Shown piece by piece: positions 24,494 to 33,158 of a stretch of 64,000 nucleotides of DNA. Position 1 is the stretch's first letter; each line of letters begins with the position of its first letter. The translations under genes and the position numbers were made by a program. The stretch is taken from assembly GCF_013365535.1 (NCBI RefSeq), contig NZ_CP053590.1:1044501-1108500 (forward strand). The letters run 5' to 3'. This stretch comes from Aquimarina sp. TRL1 (GTDB taxonomy: Bacteria; Bacteroidota; Bacteroidia; Flavobacteriales; Flavobacteriaceae). Below the pieces are notes generated by a model. The model saw only the letters and a list, made by a program, of their open reading frames with translations, was not told the DNA's origin and searched no databases.

Positions 24494-25209
24494 AATACCA
24501 TTTGTTGCGTTTCTATATCACTACCCTCTGGCAATACTTCCAAAGCTATCCTCTGTATTGCTGCTTGCACCTGAATGTTTTTTAGAACATCATTTTGCAC
24601 TAATTTCCCCTCATACTTGAAATCAACATTAGGATTGTGTAAATCAATAGAAATTAGTTCGCCTATAAGATTCTTAGTTTGAACAGTTAAATACACCGTA
24701 TCGCCTATCTCTGCACTCGTTAAGCGTTTGTTTGTTTCATCTGTCAGATAGTAGTCTATTAAGGTTGCCTCTTCCTCTTCTGTAATTTTTTTCGTAGTAG
24801 TTACATGCGGGTCTGTTTTAGCCCAAGGTTTTGTCAGCATAAGCTCTCCATTAAAGAAAGTAGTGGCAGCTGATAACTTTAAGCGATATAAAATAGAAGA
24901 GGTGTTATTGGCATCGAATTCCAAATTATAAAATAAACAATGCACATCGAATAATTTATAAGTACTGCTTCGGCTTATTCCGTCCGCAGAAGAAAATATA
25001 ATTTCACAATGTTTCGTCATTAATGGAGTAACTGCCCATTCAAAAAAATGATCATTGCGTTTATTAGTTCGTAGTACTATATCGTGTATTTTCCAGTTTG
25101 GTTTAGAAAAGGGTCTACCGTTATAGTCGCATTGCTGGGTTATTTCTGTAGCGTAGTTAATGATCGTATACGCTTCTCCCTCCAGGAGAAGTTTGCCCTG
25201 TATAGTCAT
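24490..25209 (-). CDS. tssD: Hcp/TssD-like T6SS tube protein with C-terminal extension
   Basis: Residues 1-135 resemble TssD, the Hcp of the Bacteroidota T6SS. Key stretches are KLLLEGEAYTIINYATEITQ, RPFSKPNWKIHDIVLRTN, DHFFEWAV and VHCLFYNLEFDANNTSSILY. Standard TssD proteins are about 130 residues; here about 105 more follow, beta-rich, with TDETNKRLTSAEIGDTVYLT. The extension may bind or carry the effector encoded next. The protein would be part of the tube that pushes effectors into neighbouring cells. No sheath or baseplate gene is in the window, so the cargo must rely on a T6SS encoded elsewhere. Confidence 0.75.
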   Translation of the reverse strand: MTIQGKLLLEGEAYTIINYATEITQQCDYNGRPFSKPNWKIHDIVLRTNKRNDHFFEWAVTPLMTKHCEIIFSSADGISRSSTYKLFDVHCLFYNLEFDANNTSSILYRLKLSAATTFFNGELMLTKPWAKTDPHVTTTKKITEEEEATLIDYYLTDETNKRLTSAEIGDTVYLTVQTKNLIGELISIDLHNPNVDFKYEGKLVQNDVLKNIQVQAAIQRIALEVLPEGSDIETQQMVF

Positions 25210-25699
25210 AAGTTAGAGGTTTTGTGTGAATAGTAAAGTTACTAAGTATACAAACAAAAACATTGTGGGCAAACCTCAGACTTTTAACTGATAAACAACT
25301 AAAAAACAGAGCTATAGAAAGATTTTTACTAGTTAAAAACAACCCCCTTTCTTCTTCATCCATGTTAAATGATATTCTCTGATATTACATTTTTACCAAT
25401 TTGCAATAACTTACCTAATTTAAAATCACAAAAATACGGATAAACCACATATAAAATACGGTTCTATTACACTGTTTTTCAGTGTTTTAACCAAAAAACA
25501 ATCACCCGTAAATAGGATAACTGTCGTTTTTAAGCTTTTTTCTAGTAAAAAAAGAGGGGTTTAACCCCCATTTTTAGGAAAAAAAGACATTAATAAACGG
25601 TAAAAATAATTGAAAAAAAAGAGCTTTTTTCTTATTATATAAACTTATTTTTGACTGTAAATCAAATACTTATTTAACTTTTTAATTTTTTTTGTACTT
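25210..25699. other. AT-rich gap between divergent genes
   Basis: No gene is supported. It holds the promoters of the Hcp-like gene (-) and of the lipoprotein gene (+). Two small hairpins lie here: ACACTG/CAGTGT with loop TTTTT (25469-25485) followed by TTTTAA, and GGGGTT/TAACCCC (25556-25568) followed by CATTTTTAG. Either could be a weak terminator. Confidence 0.45.
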
Positions 25700-25927
25700 A
25701 TGAAAACTAATAAGAATGTTTCCAATTATTTTAAAAACTTTTTTTTATCTATTCTTTTATTAAATTTAACACTGTTCCTTACAGGTTGTTCAGGTGACTC
25801 TGTGGAGGATTATGAAAAACTTGAATTTTTAGCCTCTGAAAAAGATGAGGAACCAGATCCTGATAATAGAAAAAATTTTGCAGCATCAGATAAAGATGAA
25901 GAACCAGACCCAGATAACAGAGACTAA
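25700..25927 (+). CDS. Small lipoprotein with a duplicated acidic motif
   Basis: The 75 residues have a long signal ending LFLTGC (Cys about 30), then an acidic tail. The unit KDEEPDPDNR occurs twice (about 49-58 and 65-74) as a recent tandem duplication. Its last 32 bases overlap the next gene in another frame. It may be a membrane-surface acidic peptide; the function is unknown. Confidence 0.55.
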   Translation: MKTNKNVSNYFKNFFLSILLLNLTLFLTGCSGDSVEDYEKLEFLASEKDEEPDPDNRKNFAASDKDEEPDPDNRD

Positions 25928-26738
25928 GAAAATATTAATCGCAATTTTAATGGTCATAGGTGCAGTAATCATTTTCACTGCACCTTTATTACATATAGTG
26001 TTTCCTAAAAAACCTGAATACCAAGTTAATTTTGAAGATAAAATAAACAAATTCAATAAAATTAAAGATGCTGAACTTTGTGATCTAAAAGAAAAACAAT
26101 TAAAAGGTATAATTACCCCCTTAGAGTATATAGAGCAAGCTGAATCATTCCAAGTAGATCGTGAAACGCAAACAGCCTTGTTAAACTATCAATTAAAAAA
26201 CTTAATCAATGATAATAGAATTTTTGGATTTAAAAATATGCGGATTTTTCTCATTGGTTTTGGCATTAGATTACCATACATATTTTTCTCGACTATTATC
26301 CTATTTTTCTTTTTATACTCTAGAGATAAATTAAAATCTAATATTTACTTATATCACTCAGTCCGAATACTATACACCATATCGTTTCTTATATCTTTCT
26401 ATATGACCATATGGTTTCTTTTACCTAGAGATTTACCAGTTACGTTATATCATTTATTAATCGGAACATTATCTGTTTTAAGTACAATCAGCTCCATACT
26501 AATAATTAAATATTATTATAACAAAAAATCTAACTTTATAATACTAGCTCATAAAGTAAAAGAGCTTATCCACTTTATTACCAAAAGCCGCAGGACCACT
26601 CTTGATATAGCAATTACTGCTTCCCATGCAAATCCTAAATTAAAAAATGACATTTCAAGTAAGCTCGTTGAATATGATAAAGAACTAAATGAAACAATGA
26701 AACGAATTATAGATGAAGTAAAAGAGGTAAAAAATTAA
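25896..26738 (+). CDS. Four-TM protein of unknown function
   Basis: I place the start at ATG 25896 (MKNQTQITETKKILIAIL), giving 280 residues; the longer frame from 25845 lies inside the duplicated motif of the preceding gene. There is one membrane segment near the N-terminus (about 10-33), a charged region of about 90 residues, and three further segments (about 125-205). The C-terminus is cytoplasmic-looking and helical. It overlaps the upstream lipoprotein gene and is followed after 15 bases by a coiled-coil gene. Confidence 0.55.
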   Translation: MKNQTQITETKKILIAILMVIGAVIIFTAPLLHIVFPKKPEYQVNFEDKINKFNKIKDAELCDLKEKQLKGIITPLEYIEQAESFQVDRETQTALLNYQLKNLINDNRIFGFKNMRIFLIGFGIRLPYIFFSTIILFFFLYSRDKLKSNIYLYHSVRILYTISFLISFYMTIWFLLPRDLPVTLYHLLIGTLSVLSTISSILIIKYYYNKKSNFIILAHKVKELIHFITKSRRTTLDIAITASHANPKLKNDISSKLVEYDKELNETMKRIIDEVKEVKN

Positions 26739-26753
26739 TGTAGCTTATTTAAA

Positions 26754-26951
26754 ATGAATATTAAGAAAGACAAGCTATATAAGAAAATTTTTGAACAAGG
26801 TTTAATTTATGAATCAGATGCAGATGAATTAAGCAAATCTCTTATGACTTTATTTGAAGAAGAAATTTCAAAGAAACAGAATAAATTAAAGAAGTTAAAT
26901 TCCAAAAAAGAATCCTTAAGCAAAAATTTATCATCCGAAGAAGAGGAATAA
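26754..26951 (+). CDS. Small coiled-coil protein
   Basis: The 65 residues are almost all charged helix, ending KKLNSKKESLSKNLSSEEEE. It lies 15 bases after the four-TM gene in the same operon and converges on the HTH regulator. The function is unknown. Confidence 0.45.
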   Translation: MNIKKDKLYKKIFEQGLIYESDADELSKSLMTLFEEEISKKQNKLKKLNSKKESLSKNLSSEEEE

Positions 26952-26956
26952 ATATG

Positions 26957-27391
26957 TCATTTTGAATATTTGCTTATATTCTTTTCTATGATTGATTCTA
27001 ACCTTTCAATTATCAATTCTTCATCTTCAATCTTACCATCAAGAATTTTCATTTTTATATACATCCACAATAAGGGGCTACTTGAAAACTCATCATCTCT
27101 AATGTATATATTTTCAATAATTTCAGAAACTGAATAATCATTTATTGCATTTTTACTAACAATTCCCCTAGGTTTAAGGTTATTATTAGCTAAATCTGTA
27201 TTTATTAAATCATCTATAGACACTTTATACGTTTCAGATATTTTTTGCAATGTTTCTATTTTCGGGTAAGCCTTACGATCTATGTAAGAGCCTATATTTC
27301 CTCTTTTTAGACCAACTGTTTGACCAAAAGCATCTTTCCCTAACCCTGTTTTACGCAGCAAGTAGCTTATGTTTTCTGAAATGTAATTCAT
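26957..27391 (-). CDS. HTH (XRE/Cro-CI type) transcriptional regulator
   Basis: The 144 residues begin with an XRE helix-turn-helix (about 5-65): NISYLLRKTGLGKDAFGQTV, LKRGNIGSYIDRKAYPKIET and LQKISETYKVSIDDLI. The second half is an acidic helical domain, probably for dimer formation. It is alone on the minus strand, facing away from the duplicated module at 27621, so it may control that promoter region and itself. Confidence 0.85.
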   Translation of the reverse strand: MNYISENISYLLRKTGLGKDAFGQTVGLKRGNIGSYIDRKAYPKIETLQKISETYKVSIDDLINTDLANNNLKPRGIVSKNAINDYSVSEIIENIYIRDDEFSSSPLLWMYIKMKILDGKIEDEELIIERLESIIEKNISKYSK

Positions 27392-27620
27392 TTATTGTAT
27401 GAATTTATCATATTTTTTATGCTTTATTCATATAAAATATGTAAATTTGTTTGTGACTAAGCGTAAATTTAAAAAAAATAGATAGAATTAACGTGATTAT
27501 ACTAGTAATGAAAGGAAAACAATATAATTCTTTCATTTGAAAGAATACAAAAAATATATAGATCGACAAATTACTTATTGAACTAAATAACGAATTGTAA
27601 AACAAGGCTATTATTTGATC

Positions 27621-27872
27621 ATGAAAGAAGATAGGAGACAAATTGTAGAATATTGGCTCAAAGAAAATCAAGATATATTCAACACTCACGGTTTAGACAG
27701 ATGGTTAAAATTTCCTAAAGGAACAATGCAAAAGTTTTATAAGTATGACAGACGCCTTAGTAATAAAAGGATAAACAAAATATATAGATCAGTTAGCAAA
27801 CTAACCCTAAGTTTCAACGAATTAAAAAAAACAATTCCTAAACAACAAAAAACTCCCCATTATGAAAAATAA
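27621..27872 (+). CDS. Small HTH-like protein, module copy 1
   Basis: From ATG 27621 (MKEDRRQIVEYWLKEN) the protein has 83 residues, all helical. The pattern RRQIVEYWLKEN ... KFPKGTMQKFYKYDRRLSNKRINKIYRSV aligns with the 66-residue protein at 28424 (RDRVESWLIKNR ... NIEKEAIYQCFNVGKRLDDTQIQLLHKVI). The middle looks like a helix-turn-helix of the short DNA-binding kind. It overlaps its downstream partner by 11 bases. Confidence 0.55.
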   Translation: MKEDRRQIVEYWLKENQDIFNTHGLDRWLKFPKGTMQKFYKYDRRLSNKRINKIYRSVSKLTLSFNELKKTIPKQQKTPHYEK

Positions 27873-28314
27873 CAGCACAACAACGCAAAACAAGTATCTG
27901 ATTTTTATTGTCAATTCATTACATATGGACATTACGTCTTTTATGCATAATCTATCCTATGGAGATACCTATGAAGTCTTAATCTATAGATGGACAAACA
28001 AACTATACAATAAAGGTATTTCTAAAGAACAAGCCTTAAAAATTATCTATAGAGCCAGATGCTTTGCTTTGCCAAAATATCCTATAAAAAAGAACAATAC
28101 CCCAAAATCATCCCAAAGCCTACCGGAACTCCTGCTAAACTTGCATACACACCCTACTTATAACCGATTGTCTAATCAAACAAAAAAACAAGTCATCAAA
28201 AAAATGGAAACAGTATACAATAGCAACCAGCCTTTTGCAATAGACAGGCTATTAGAAAAATTCCTTTGTAAAAGTCCTAAAAAGAAACGCAGTAAAATTA
28301 GTTGGTTTTTTTAA
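27862..28314 (+). CDS. Helical partner protein, module copy 1 (long form)
   Basis: The 150 residues open with NKYLIFIVNSLHMDITSFMH and YGDTYEVLIYRWTNKLYNKG. This aligns with the 76-residue protein at 28621 (LTEVIAQLALELDSFMVSI and GEPYQTHIYIWIDRLYSQG). The second half (about 75-150) is a basic helical extension missing from the other copy. It overlaps the HTH-like gene upstream. The family is unknown. Confidence 0.5.
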   Translation: MKNNSTTTQNKYLIFIVNSLHMDITSFMHNLSYGDTYEVLIYRWTNKLYNKGISKEQALKIIYRARCFALPKYPIKKNNTPKSSQSLPELLLNLHTHPTYNRLSNQTKKQVIKKMETVYNSNQPFAIDRLLEKFLCKSPKKKRSKISWFF

Positions 28315-28423
28315 GTTGAGTTTGTGTGAAGCTCCCCCTGTCCCTTATCTACCACTACTTATGCTTATTTCTTAGTTGATCCACTATCGTCATCAGTTGC
28401 TATTAACAAAGAAATAACTCATC

Positions 28424-28624
28424 ATGAAACACAAAAAACCAATCACCAGAGATCGTGTAGAGAGCTGGCTTATAAAAAACAGACATTTAATAAAAGTCCC
28501 TGCACTGGCAGAGGAATTAAACATAGAAAAAGAAGCTATCTATCAATGTTTTAATGTTGGAAAACGTCTTGATGATACTCAAATTCAACTACTACATAAG
28601 GTCATTAAAAGAATGAGCCAATGA
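28424..28624 (+). CDS. Small HTH-like protein, module copy 2
   Basis: The 66 residues (MKHKKPITRDRVESWLIKNR ... VIKRMSQ) are a paralogue of the protein at 27621. It has the pattern ALAEELNIEKEAIYQCFNVG, a helix-turn-helix-like stretch. Its stop overlaps the start of its partner by four bases, as in copy 1. Confidence 0.5.
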   Translation: MKHKKPITRDRVESWLIKNRHLIKVPALAEELNIEKEAIYQCFNVGKRLDDTQIQLLHKVIKRMSQ

Positions 28625-28851
28625 TAGATGATTTACATATTGATAAAACCATTTTTCTAACAGAAGTCATTGCTCAACTAGCCTTAGAACTAGATAGCTT
28701 TATGGTTTCTATAGTACATGGAGAACCCTATCAGACTCATATCTACATATGGATCGATAGATTGTATAGTCAGGGAAAAAGTAGTGATATAGCTGCTGGT
28801 ATCATCCGTAGAGCTATCCGCCTTTTTCTGACCAATGTTGAAAAAAATTAA
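28621..28851 (+). CDS. Helical partner protein, module copy 2 (short form)
   Basis: The 76 residues match the first half of the 150-residue protein at 27862 and lack its basic extension. The common pattern is D(S/T)FM...(Y/E)(D/P)Y...HIY.WIDRLY..G...... II.RA. It is the last gene before the long imperfect hairpin at 28866-29000. Confidence 0.5.
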   Translation: MIDDLHIDKTIFLTEVIAQLALELDSFMVSIVHGEPYQTHIYIWIDRLYSQGKSSDIAAGIIRRAIRLFLTNVEKN

Positions 28852-28865
28852 TTCATATATATCGT

Positions 28866-29000
28866 TTTAGAGCGGATGGTTACCAGTGCCGAAGTATACT
28901 TTAGGTAATAGTATTACATATTAATCTATTGATAGGTGCACTTTCCTGTATGCTATTGCCATAGTTGCTTCGGCTATTTTCTGGTAAGCTACTCTCTAAA
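28866..29000 (+). repeat. Long imperfect inverted repeat
   Basis: Four stem segments pair in order: TTTAGAG (28866-28872) with CTCTAAA (28994-29000), GTTACCAG (28879-28886) with CTGGTAAG (28981-28988), GCCGAAG (28888-28894) with CTTCGGC (28968-28974), and GGTAATAG (28904-28911) with CTATTGCC (28953-28960). The loop is about 41 bases. It lies between the duplicated module and the next gene. It could be an RNA structure, a recombination site or a terminator; I see no T-run. Confidence 0.6.
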
Positions 29001-29023
29001 GTAATAACAGTAAAATAAAAAAT

Positions 29024-29710
29024 ATGACAGCCTCTATTATTTTATGTATCGCGATGCTAAATATTGCTTGTCTTCTGATATCTAAAAGGAAAAGCATCAA
29101 ATGGAGATTCTTTTTAAATGGAATCTCCCTTATAATCATTGCTTCCGGGCTTATTTATATAAAATGGTTCTACCCAGATAGTAAAACCATCTCTAAAGAA
29201 TATCCCCTTCTACATAGCCAAAGAAGTCATAAAGGGCTTTTTGATTTGAATACTCCTCTACTAAAAGCAACCAAAGTACATACATTGTATTCGCTCTCAG
29301 GGGTTCAACTCACCTATAAAAGTGAACCTCCCTGTCTTACGCAGGTACATTTATCAAAAAAAGGGATAGAAACAAACCATTTACTTTTGCCTGATAATAA
29401 AGGTGGATTAGCAAAACTAGTAGTTAGTTATGATCATATTAAAGATTCTATTTTACAAGTAAGATTAAACAACACCTCTATTTCATTTAGCAGATTACAG
29501 CAGCTATTAAAAGAAAACAACCTACTTCCTTCAAATAAAACCCTTTATGGATTAAGGCTTCACAAACTATTTACTGCAACTACTGCAAAAAGGGGAAATT
29601 CCCCGATTGATAGAGGGATTTTAACATTTATATTTGCCCCTGAATATAAGCTTATTAACATATTTAGTTCAATCACACAAATAACTCTAAAAAATCATCT
29701 TATTATGTAA
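29024..29710 (+). CDS. Membrane protein of unknown function
   Basis: The 228 residues have two membrane segments (about 3-18 and 27-45) and a soluble C-terminal domain with beta-rich stretches (LYSLSGVQLTYKSEPP, LAKLVVSYDHI). No motif is recognised. It lies between two palindromes, upstream of the RHS pair, from which it is separated by about 180 bases, so it may not share their transcript. Confidence 0.45.
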   Translation: MTASIILCIAMLNIACLLISKRKSIKWRFFLNGISLIIIASGLIYIKWFYPDSKTISKEYPLLHSQRSHKGLFDLNTPLLKATKVHTLYSLSGVQLTYKSEPPCLTQVHLSKKGIETNHLLLPDNKGGLAKLVVSYDHIKDSILQVRLNNTSISFSRLQQLLKENNLLPSNKTLYGLRLHKLFTATTAKRGNSPIDRGILTFIFAPEYKLINIFSSITQITLKNHLIM

Positions 29711-29781
29711 GCAAAACAGGCAGATCCCAATCTTCCTCCCTTTCACCTACTACCAGATATTGTATTGAAATTACAGTGATC

Positions 29782-29807
29782 ATACCATTAACCAGTTTTA
29801 ATGGTAT
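29782..29807 (+). repeat. Perfect hairpin before the RHS pair
   Basis: ATACCATTAA (29782-29791), loop CCAGTT, TTAATGGTAT (29798-29807): a ten-base perfect stem. It is not followed by a T-run. It stands 80 bases before the first large secreted protein and may be an operator or a transcription stop. Confidence 0.5.
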
Positions 29808-29886
29808 AGGGAATTTCATGCCATCATTTAAACATAATTAATAATTCAAATCGATTCATAAACAACAGTTATTAAATAGCTTTTTC

Positions 29887-32800
29887 ATGAAAAAACGACA
29901 CAAAATCCGGCAATTAACCTTTATTACAGTACTGAGCTGTATTATTGGTATTCCTCTTTCTCTAAAAGCACAAAACAACAAAGTACAAATTCCTAACCCT
30001 ATTGGTCCTTCTCCAGAGGCTGCCAGTATTGTAAAATACGTGGATATGACCATTAATGAGCATAAAGGGATGGTTCAAAAACAAATTCCTATCTATCAAA
30101 TAGAAGAAGGTTCCATACGGCTTCCTGTTAGTCTTTTATACGCTTCAGGAGGGTTTAAGGTTACTGAAGCTTCCAGCTCAGTTGGTCTGGGATGGTCTCT
30201 GCAAGCTGCCGGGGTAGTAACCAGAACTATGAACGGCTTACCCGATGATATCTCTTCACCTGTTAAAGGGTTCCTTGCCCTAAAAAATGAAGTAGACTAT
30301 AACTACCTGAGCCATGGAGATAAAAATCAAACCAGATATGGCTACCTTCAGAGTATCGGACAAGGGTGTTATGATGCACAACCGGACATTTTTAATTTTA
30401 ACTTCAATGGATATACCGGTAAATTTCACTTTGACTGGAATGGAAATATTATTATTTCTTCAGAAACACAAATAGCAATTACCCCGATTCAACATGGGGG
30501 AAATGCTTCTACCATTACAGGATGGATATTTACAACTCCAGATGGGGTACGTTATACATTTAAGGCTGCTGAATTTACTGCTAATATAAAATCTGGAAGA
30601 AATCTCTGTTATCTGGCTCAGGATGGGTATATCTCTTCCTGGTACATTAGCCAAATCACAGCCCCTGTTAGTAATGCTAATCTGTTTTTTGAGTATACTC
30701 CATATACCATTAAAGATCATAACATCTATACTTCCAGAACAAGAAGTCATTTGGTTGGAGGAAGCTCCAGATGTGGAGGAAGTATCAATGATCCTATTCA
30801 ATATAGCAAGACCGATATCGATATTAATGGAAAAGCGCTTAAAAGAATCTATTCAGACAGCTCCCCTGTAGAGATCTCTTTTATTCCTGCATCCTATAAG
30901 GTAATGCCTACCAGTAATGATCTTTTTGCAATCTCCGAGATACAAATCAAAAACCGTGATCAAAACAAACTCATCAAAAAATATAAACTCACTCACTCAC
31001 AAGCAACAGGGCGTTTGACATTGACCAGACTTCAGGAGATTGGAAGTAACCTTGAAGGGCTTGCTCCTTATGAATTTTTCTATCATCAACAACTTCCAGA
31101 GCGGTCTTCACATCAAAAAGACCATTGGGGATTTGCCAATAACAATACCTCCAGAGATATGCTGCCTCCTTACTTTATACAAGTACCAGGCAATGGAGTT
31201 GCCAGTTTTGGAAGTGCAGACCGATCAGCTGATCTGGAAGGTTCTAAAAAAGGAGTGCTTTATAAAATAAAATACCCCACAGGGGGCTATGATACTTATT
31301 CCTTTGAACAAAATACTTATGGATATGTCGGTGGAAACAGAATCAATGAATTTGTAAGCCAAAAGCACACTGAAAAAGTAACTGCTACAGGAAATTCCGG
31401 ACAAGGGTGTACAGCTATTAATACCGATACAGATCGTACCTCTTTTACCATTACTGGCGACCCTAATTCCCCTGATAAACCTGTAATGGTCAGGGTATTT
31501 GGAAAGGTAGATAAATATACTGATAATTATTTTTCCGGAGGGAAAGCCCCTAAGGCAACCCTATATAATAGCCAGAATAATGTTCTGTTAACAATCTCAT
31601 TAACCAATAATGATATCGATAAAGGAATATTATTAGCTCCCGGATCGTATTCTCTGGTGGCAGAAGCAACCTGGAGAAACTGTGAGAACACCTCCAGAGA
31701 TAGCGCCACTATAACCCTGATTCATCATAAAGTAACTAACATTCCTTTATATGAAAAAAAAGCAGGAGGAGTACGGGTAGCATCTATTAAAAAATACGAT
31801 GCTAATAACAAACTACTTCTTTCTCAGCAATATCAATATAAAGATGCTCAAGGATACTCCTCGGGAATGATACATCAGGAACCTAATTACCTTTTTGAAA
31901 AACAAACCCTGCAATGGGTTGGAACAGGAGGAGGAGGAACCAATGTTTCTTGTCAATATATGGTAGCACTGGATACCGACAGGTCTGCTTTAGGAATCAC
32001 CAACGGGTCTCATATAGGATACAGTAAGGTCAGTAGCATTCAAAAAGGTGAGGATAACCACCAAACTCCCAATGGAGTTGTTAGTACAACTTTTATAAAT
32101 GCAACGAATATCATCGATCAGGAATTTCCATTTCCTCCACCCATTGACAGAGCACATTCCAATGGAAAGGTGATCACTTCTGTAACTTCCAATAGAAACG
32201 GAGAAACTTTACAACAGCAGGAACACAGCTATCAGTTTAAAGAACATTTAACCAATGCGCTAAAAGTTGATTTTAAAGGAGGAGCTGTATTAGGGGAGGA
32301 AAACTTTACCATTGGCAGGTATCGTATTTTAATGGCACACAGCCAGCGAAAAAAAGCAGAAACTACCGAGTATCTAAAGGGAGAGCCTTATACTGTTACC
32401 AGTGAGTTTACCTACAATACAGCCTTACAAAAGGTAAAAAGTAAGACAACTTATAATCAGCAGCAAACCAAACGACAACGCTTCTTTTACCCAGAGGAGT
32501 ATACCTCATTAACCGGATTAAGTCAAGAGGAAAAAACGGCTTATCAGGATCTTATAGATCAATATCGATTAGCCACACCTATCCAAAATGAAGTTTATAC
32601 CATCACAAACAATCAATCAGAAAAACTAACGGCTATTCAAAGAATACGCTATACCAATGATGGTAAAGCATTGCCTAAAACTATTCTGCAAGCAAAAAAC
32701 AATAAAACAGCACTCGAAGACCGATTGTATTATCATACCTACGATAGCAAAGGGAATCTTTTAGAACTTTCTAAACCTTTAGCTAGTCATATCGTATATA

Positions 32801-33156
32801 TCTATGGATATCAGGATCAGCTGCCTGTTGCTAAAATAGAGAATGCTACCTATAGTCAGGTAAGGACTTATGTAGCCGCTATTAAAACAGCTTCTAATGC
32901 AGATACAGACCATTGTAGTGAGCCGGATTGTAAAGAACAACTTCTAAGAAACAAACTCAATGCATTGCGGGATCAATTACCAGATGCCTTGATCACTACC
33001 TATACCTATGATCCAATGATAGGAGTAACCAGTACTACTGATCCCAAAGGAATAACTACTTATTACAGTTATGATTCTCTGGGACGCCTTCACTCTATAA
33101 AAGATGCCGATGGAAACCTTATTTCAGAAAACAAATACCACTATAAAAACCAATAA
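29887..33156 (+). CDS. Large secreted RHS-type protein (first of pair)
   Basis: The 1089 residues start with a signal peptide (KKRHKIRQLTFITVLSCIIG ... SLKAQ, cut about 29). The N-terminal part (about 45-115) reads KYVDMTINEHKGMVQKQIPI and SVGLGWSLQAAGVVTR, typical of Bacteroidota RHS-family proteins. The middle is beta-rich. The last 100 residues contain YD-like repeats (TYTYDPMIGVTSTTDPKG, TYYSYDSLGRLHSIKDADG). No toxin tip follows. It lies two bases before the second RHS protein, and such pairs are common in flavobacteria. Both are probably exported through the Sec system and displayed outside. Confidence 0.82.
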   Translation: MKKRHKIRQLTFITVLSCIIGIPLSLKAQNNKVQIPNPIGPSPEAASIVKYVDMTINEHKGMVQKQIPIYQIEEGSIRLPVSLLYASGGFKVTEASSSVGLGWSLQAAGVVTRTMNGLPDDISSPVKGFLALKNEVDYNYLSHGDKNQTRYGYLQSIGQGCYDAQPDIFNFNFNGYTGKFHFDWNGNIIISSETQIAITPIQHGGNASTITGWIFTTPDGVRYTFKAAEFTANIKSGRNLCYLAQDGYISSWYISQITAPVSNANLFFEYTPYTIKDHNIYTSRTRSHLVGGSSRCGGSINDPIQYSKTDIDINGKALKRIYSDSSPVEISFIPASYKVMPTSNDLFAISEIQIKNRDQNKLIKKYKLTHSQATGRLTLTRLQEIGSNLEGLAPYEFFYHQQLPERSSHQKDHWGFANNNTSRDMLPPYFIQVPGNGVASFGSADRSADLEGSKKGVLYKIKYPTGGYDTYSFEQNTYGYVGGNRINEFVSQKHTEKVTATGNSGQGCTAINTDTDRTSFTITGDPNSPDKPVMVRVFGKVDKYTDNYFSGGKAPKATLYNSQNNVLLTISLTNNDIDKGILLAPGSYSLVAEATWRNCENTSRDSATITLIHHKVTNIPLYEKKAGGVRVASIKKYDANNKLLLSQQYQYKDAQGYSSGMIHQEPNYLFEKQTLQWVGTGGGGTNVSCQYMVALDTDRSALGITNGSHIGYSKVSSIQKGEDNHQTPNGVVSTTFINATNIIDQEFPFPPPIDRAHSNGKVITSVTSNRNGETLQQQEHSYQFKEHLTNALKVDFKGGAVLGEENFTIGRYRILMAHSQRKKAETTEYLKGEPYTVTSEFTYNTALQKVKSKTTYNQQQTKRQRFFYPEEYTSLTGLSQEEKTAYQDLIDQYRLATPIQNEVYTITNNQSEKLTAIQRIRYTNDGKALPKTILQAKNNKTALEDRLYYHTYDSKGNLLELSKPLASHIVYIYGYQDQLPVAKIENATYSQVRTYVAAIKTASNADTDHCSEPDCKEQLLRNKLNALRDQLPDALITTYTYDPMIGVTSTTDPKGITTYYSYDSLGRLHSIKDADGNLISENKYHYKNQ

Positions 33157-33158
33157 AA

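Noticed and set aside
24490..25209. Hcp-like gene as a phage tail tube protein of the phage-like element
   Set aside because: Its sequence pattern fits TssD of T6SS, it is separated from the virion operon by a plus-strand gene, and it is followed by an effector and a lipoprotein. T6SS cargo is the simpler reading.
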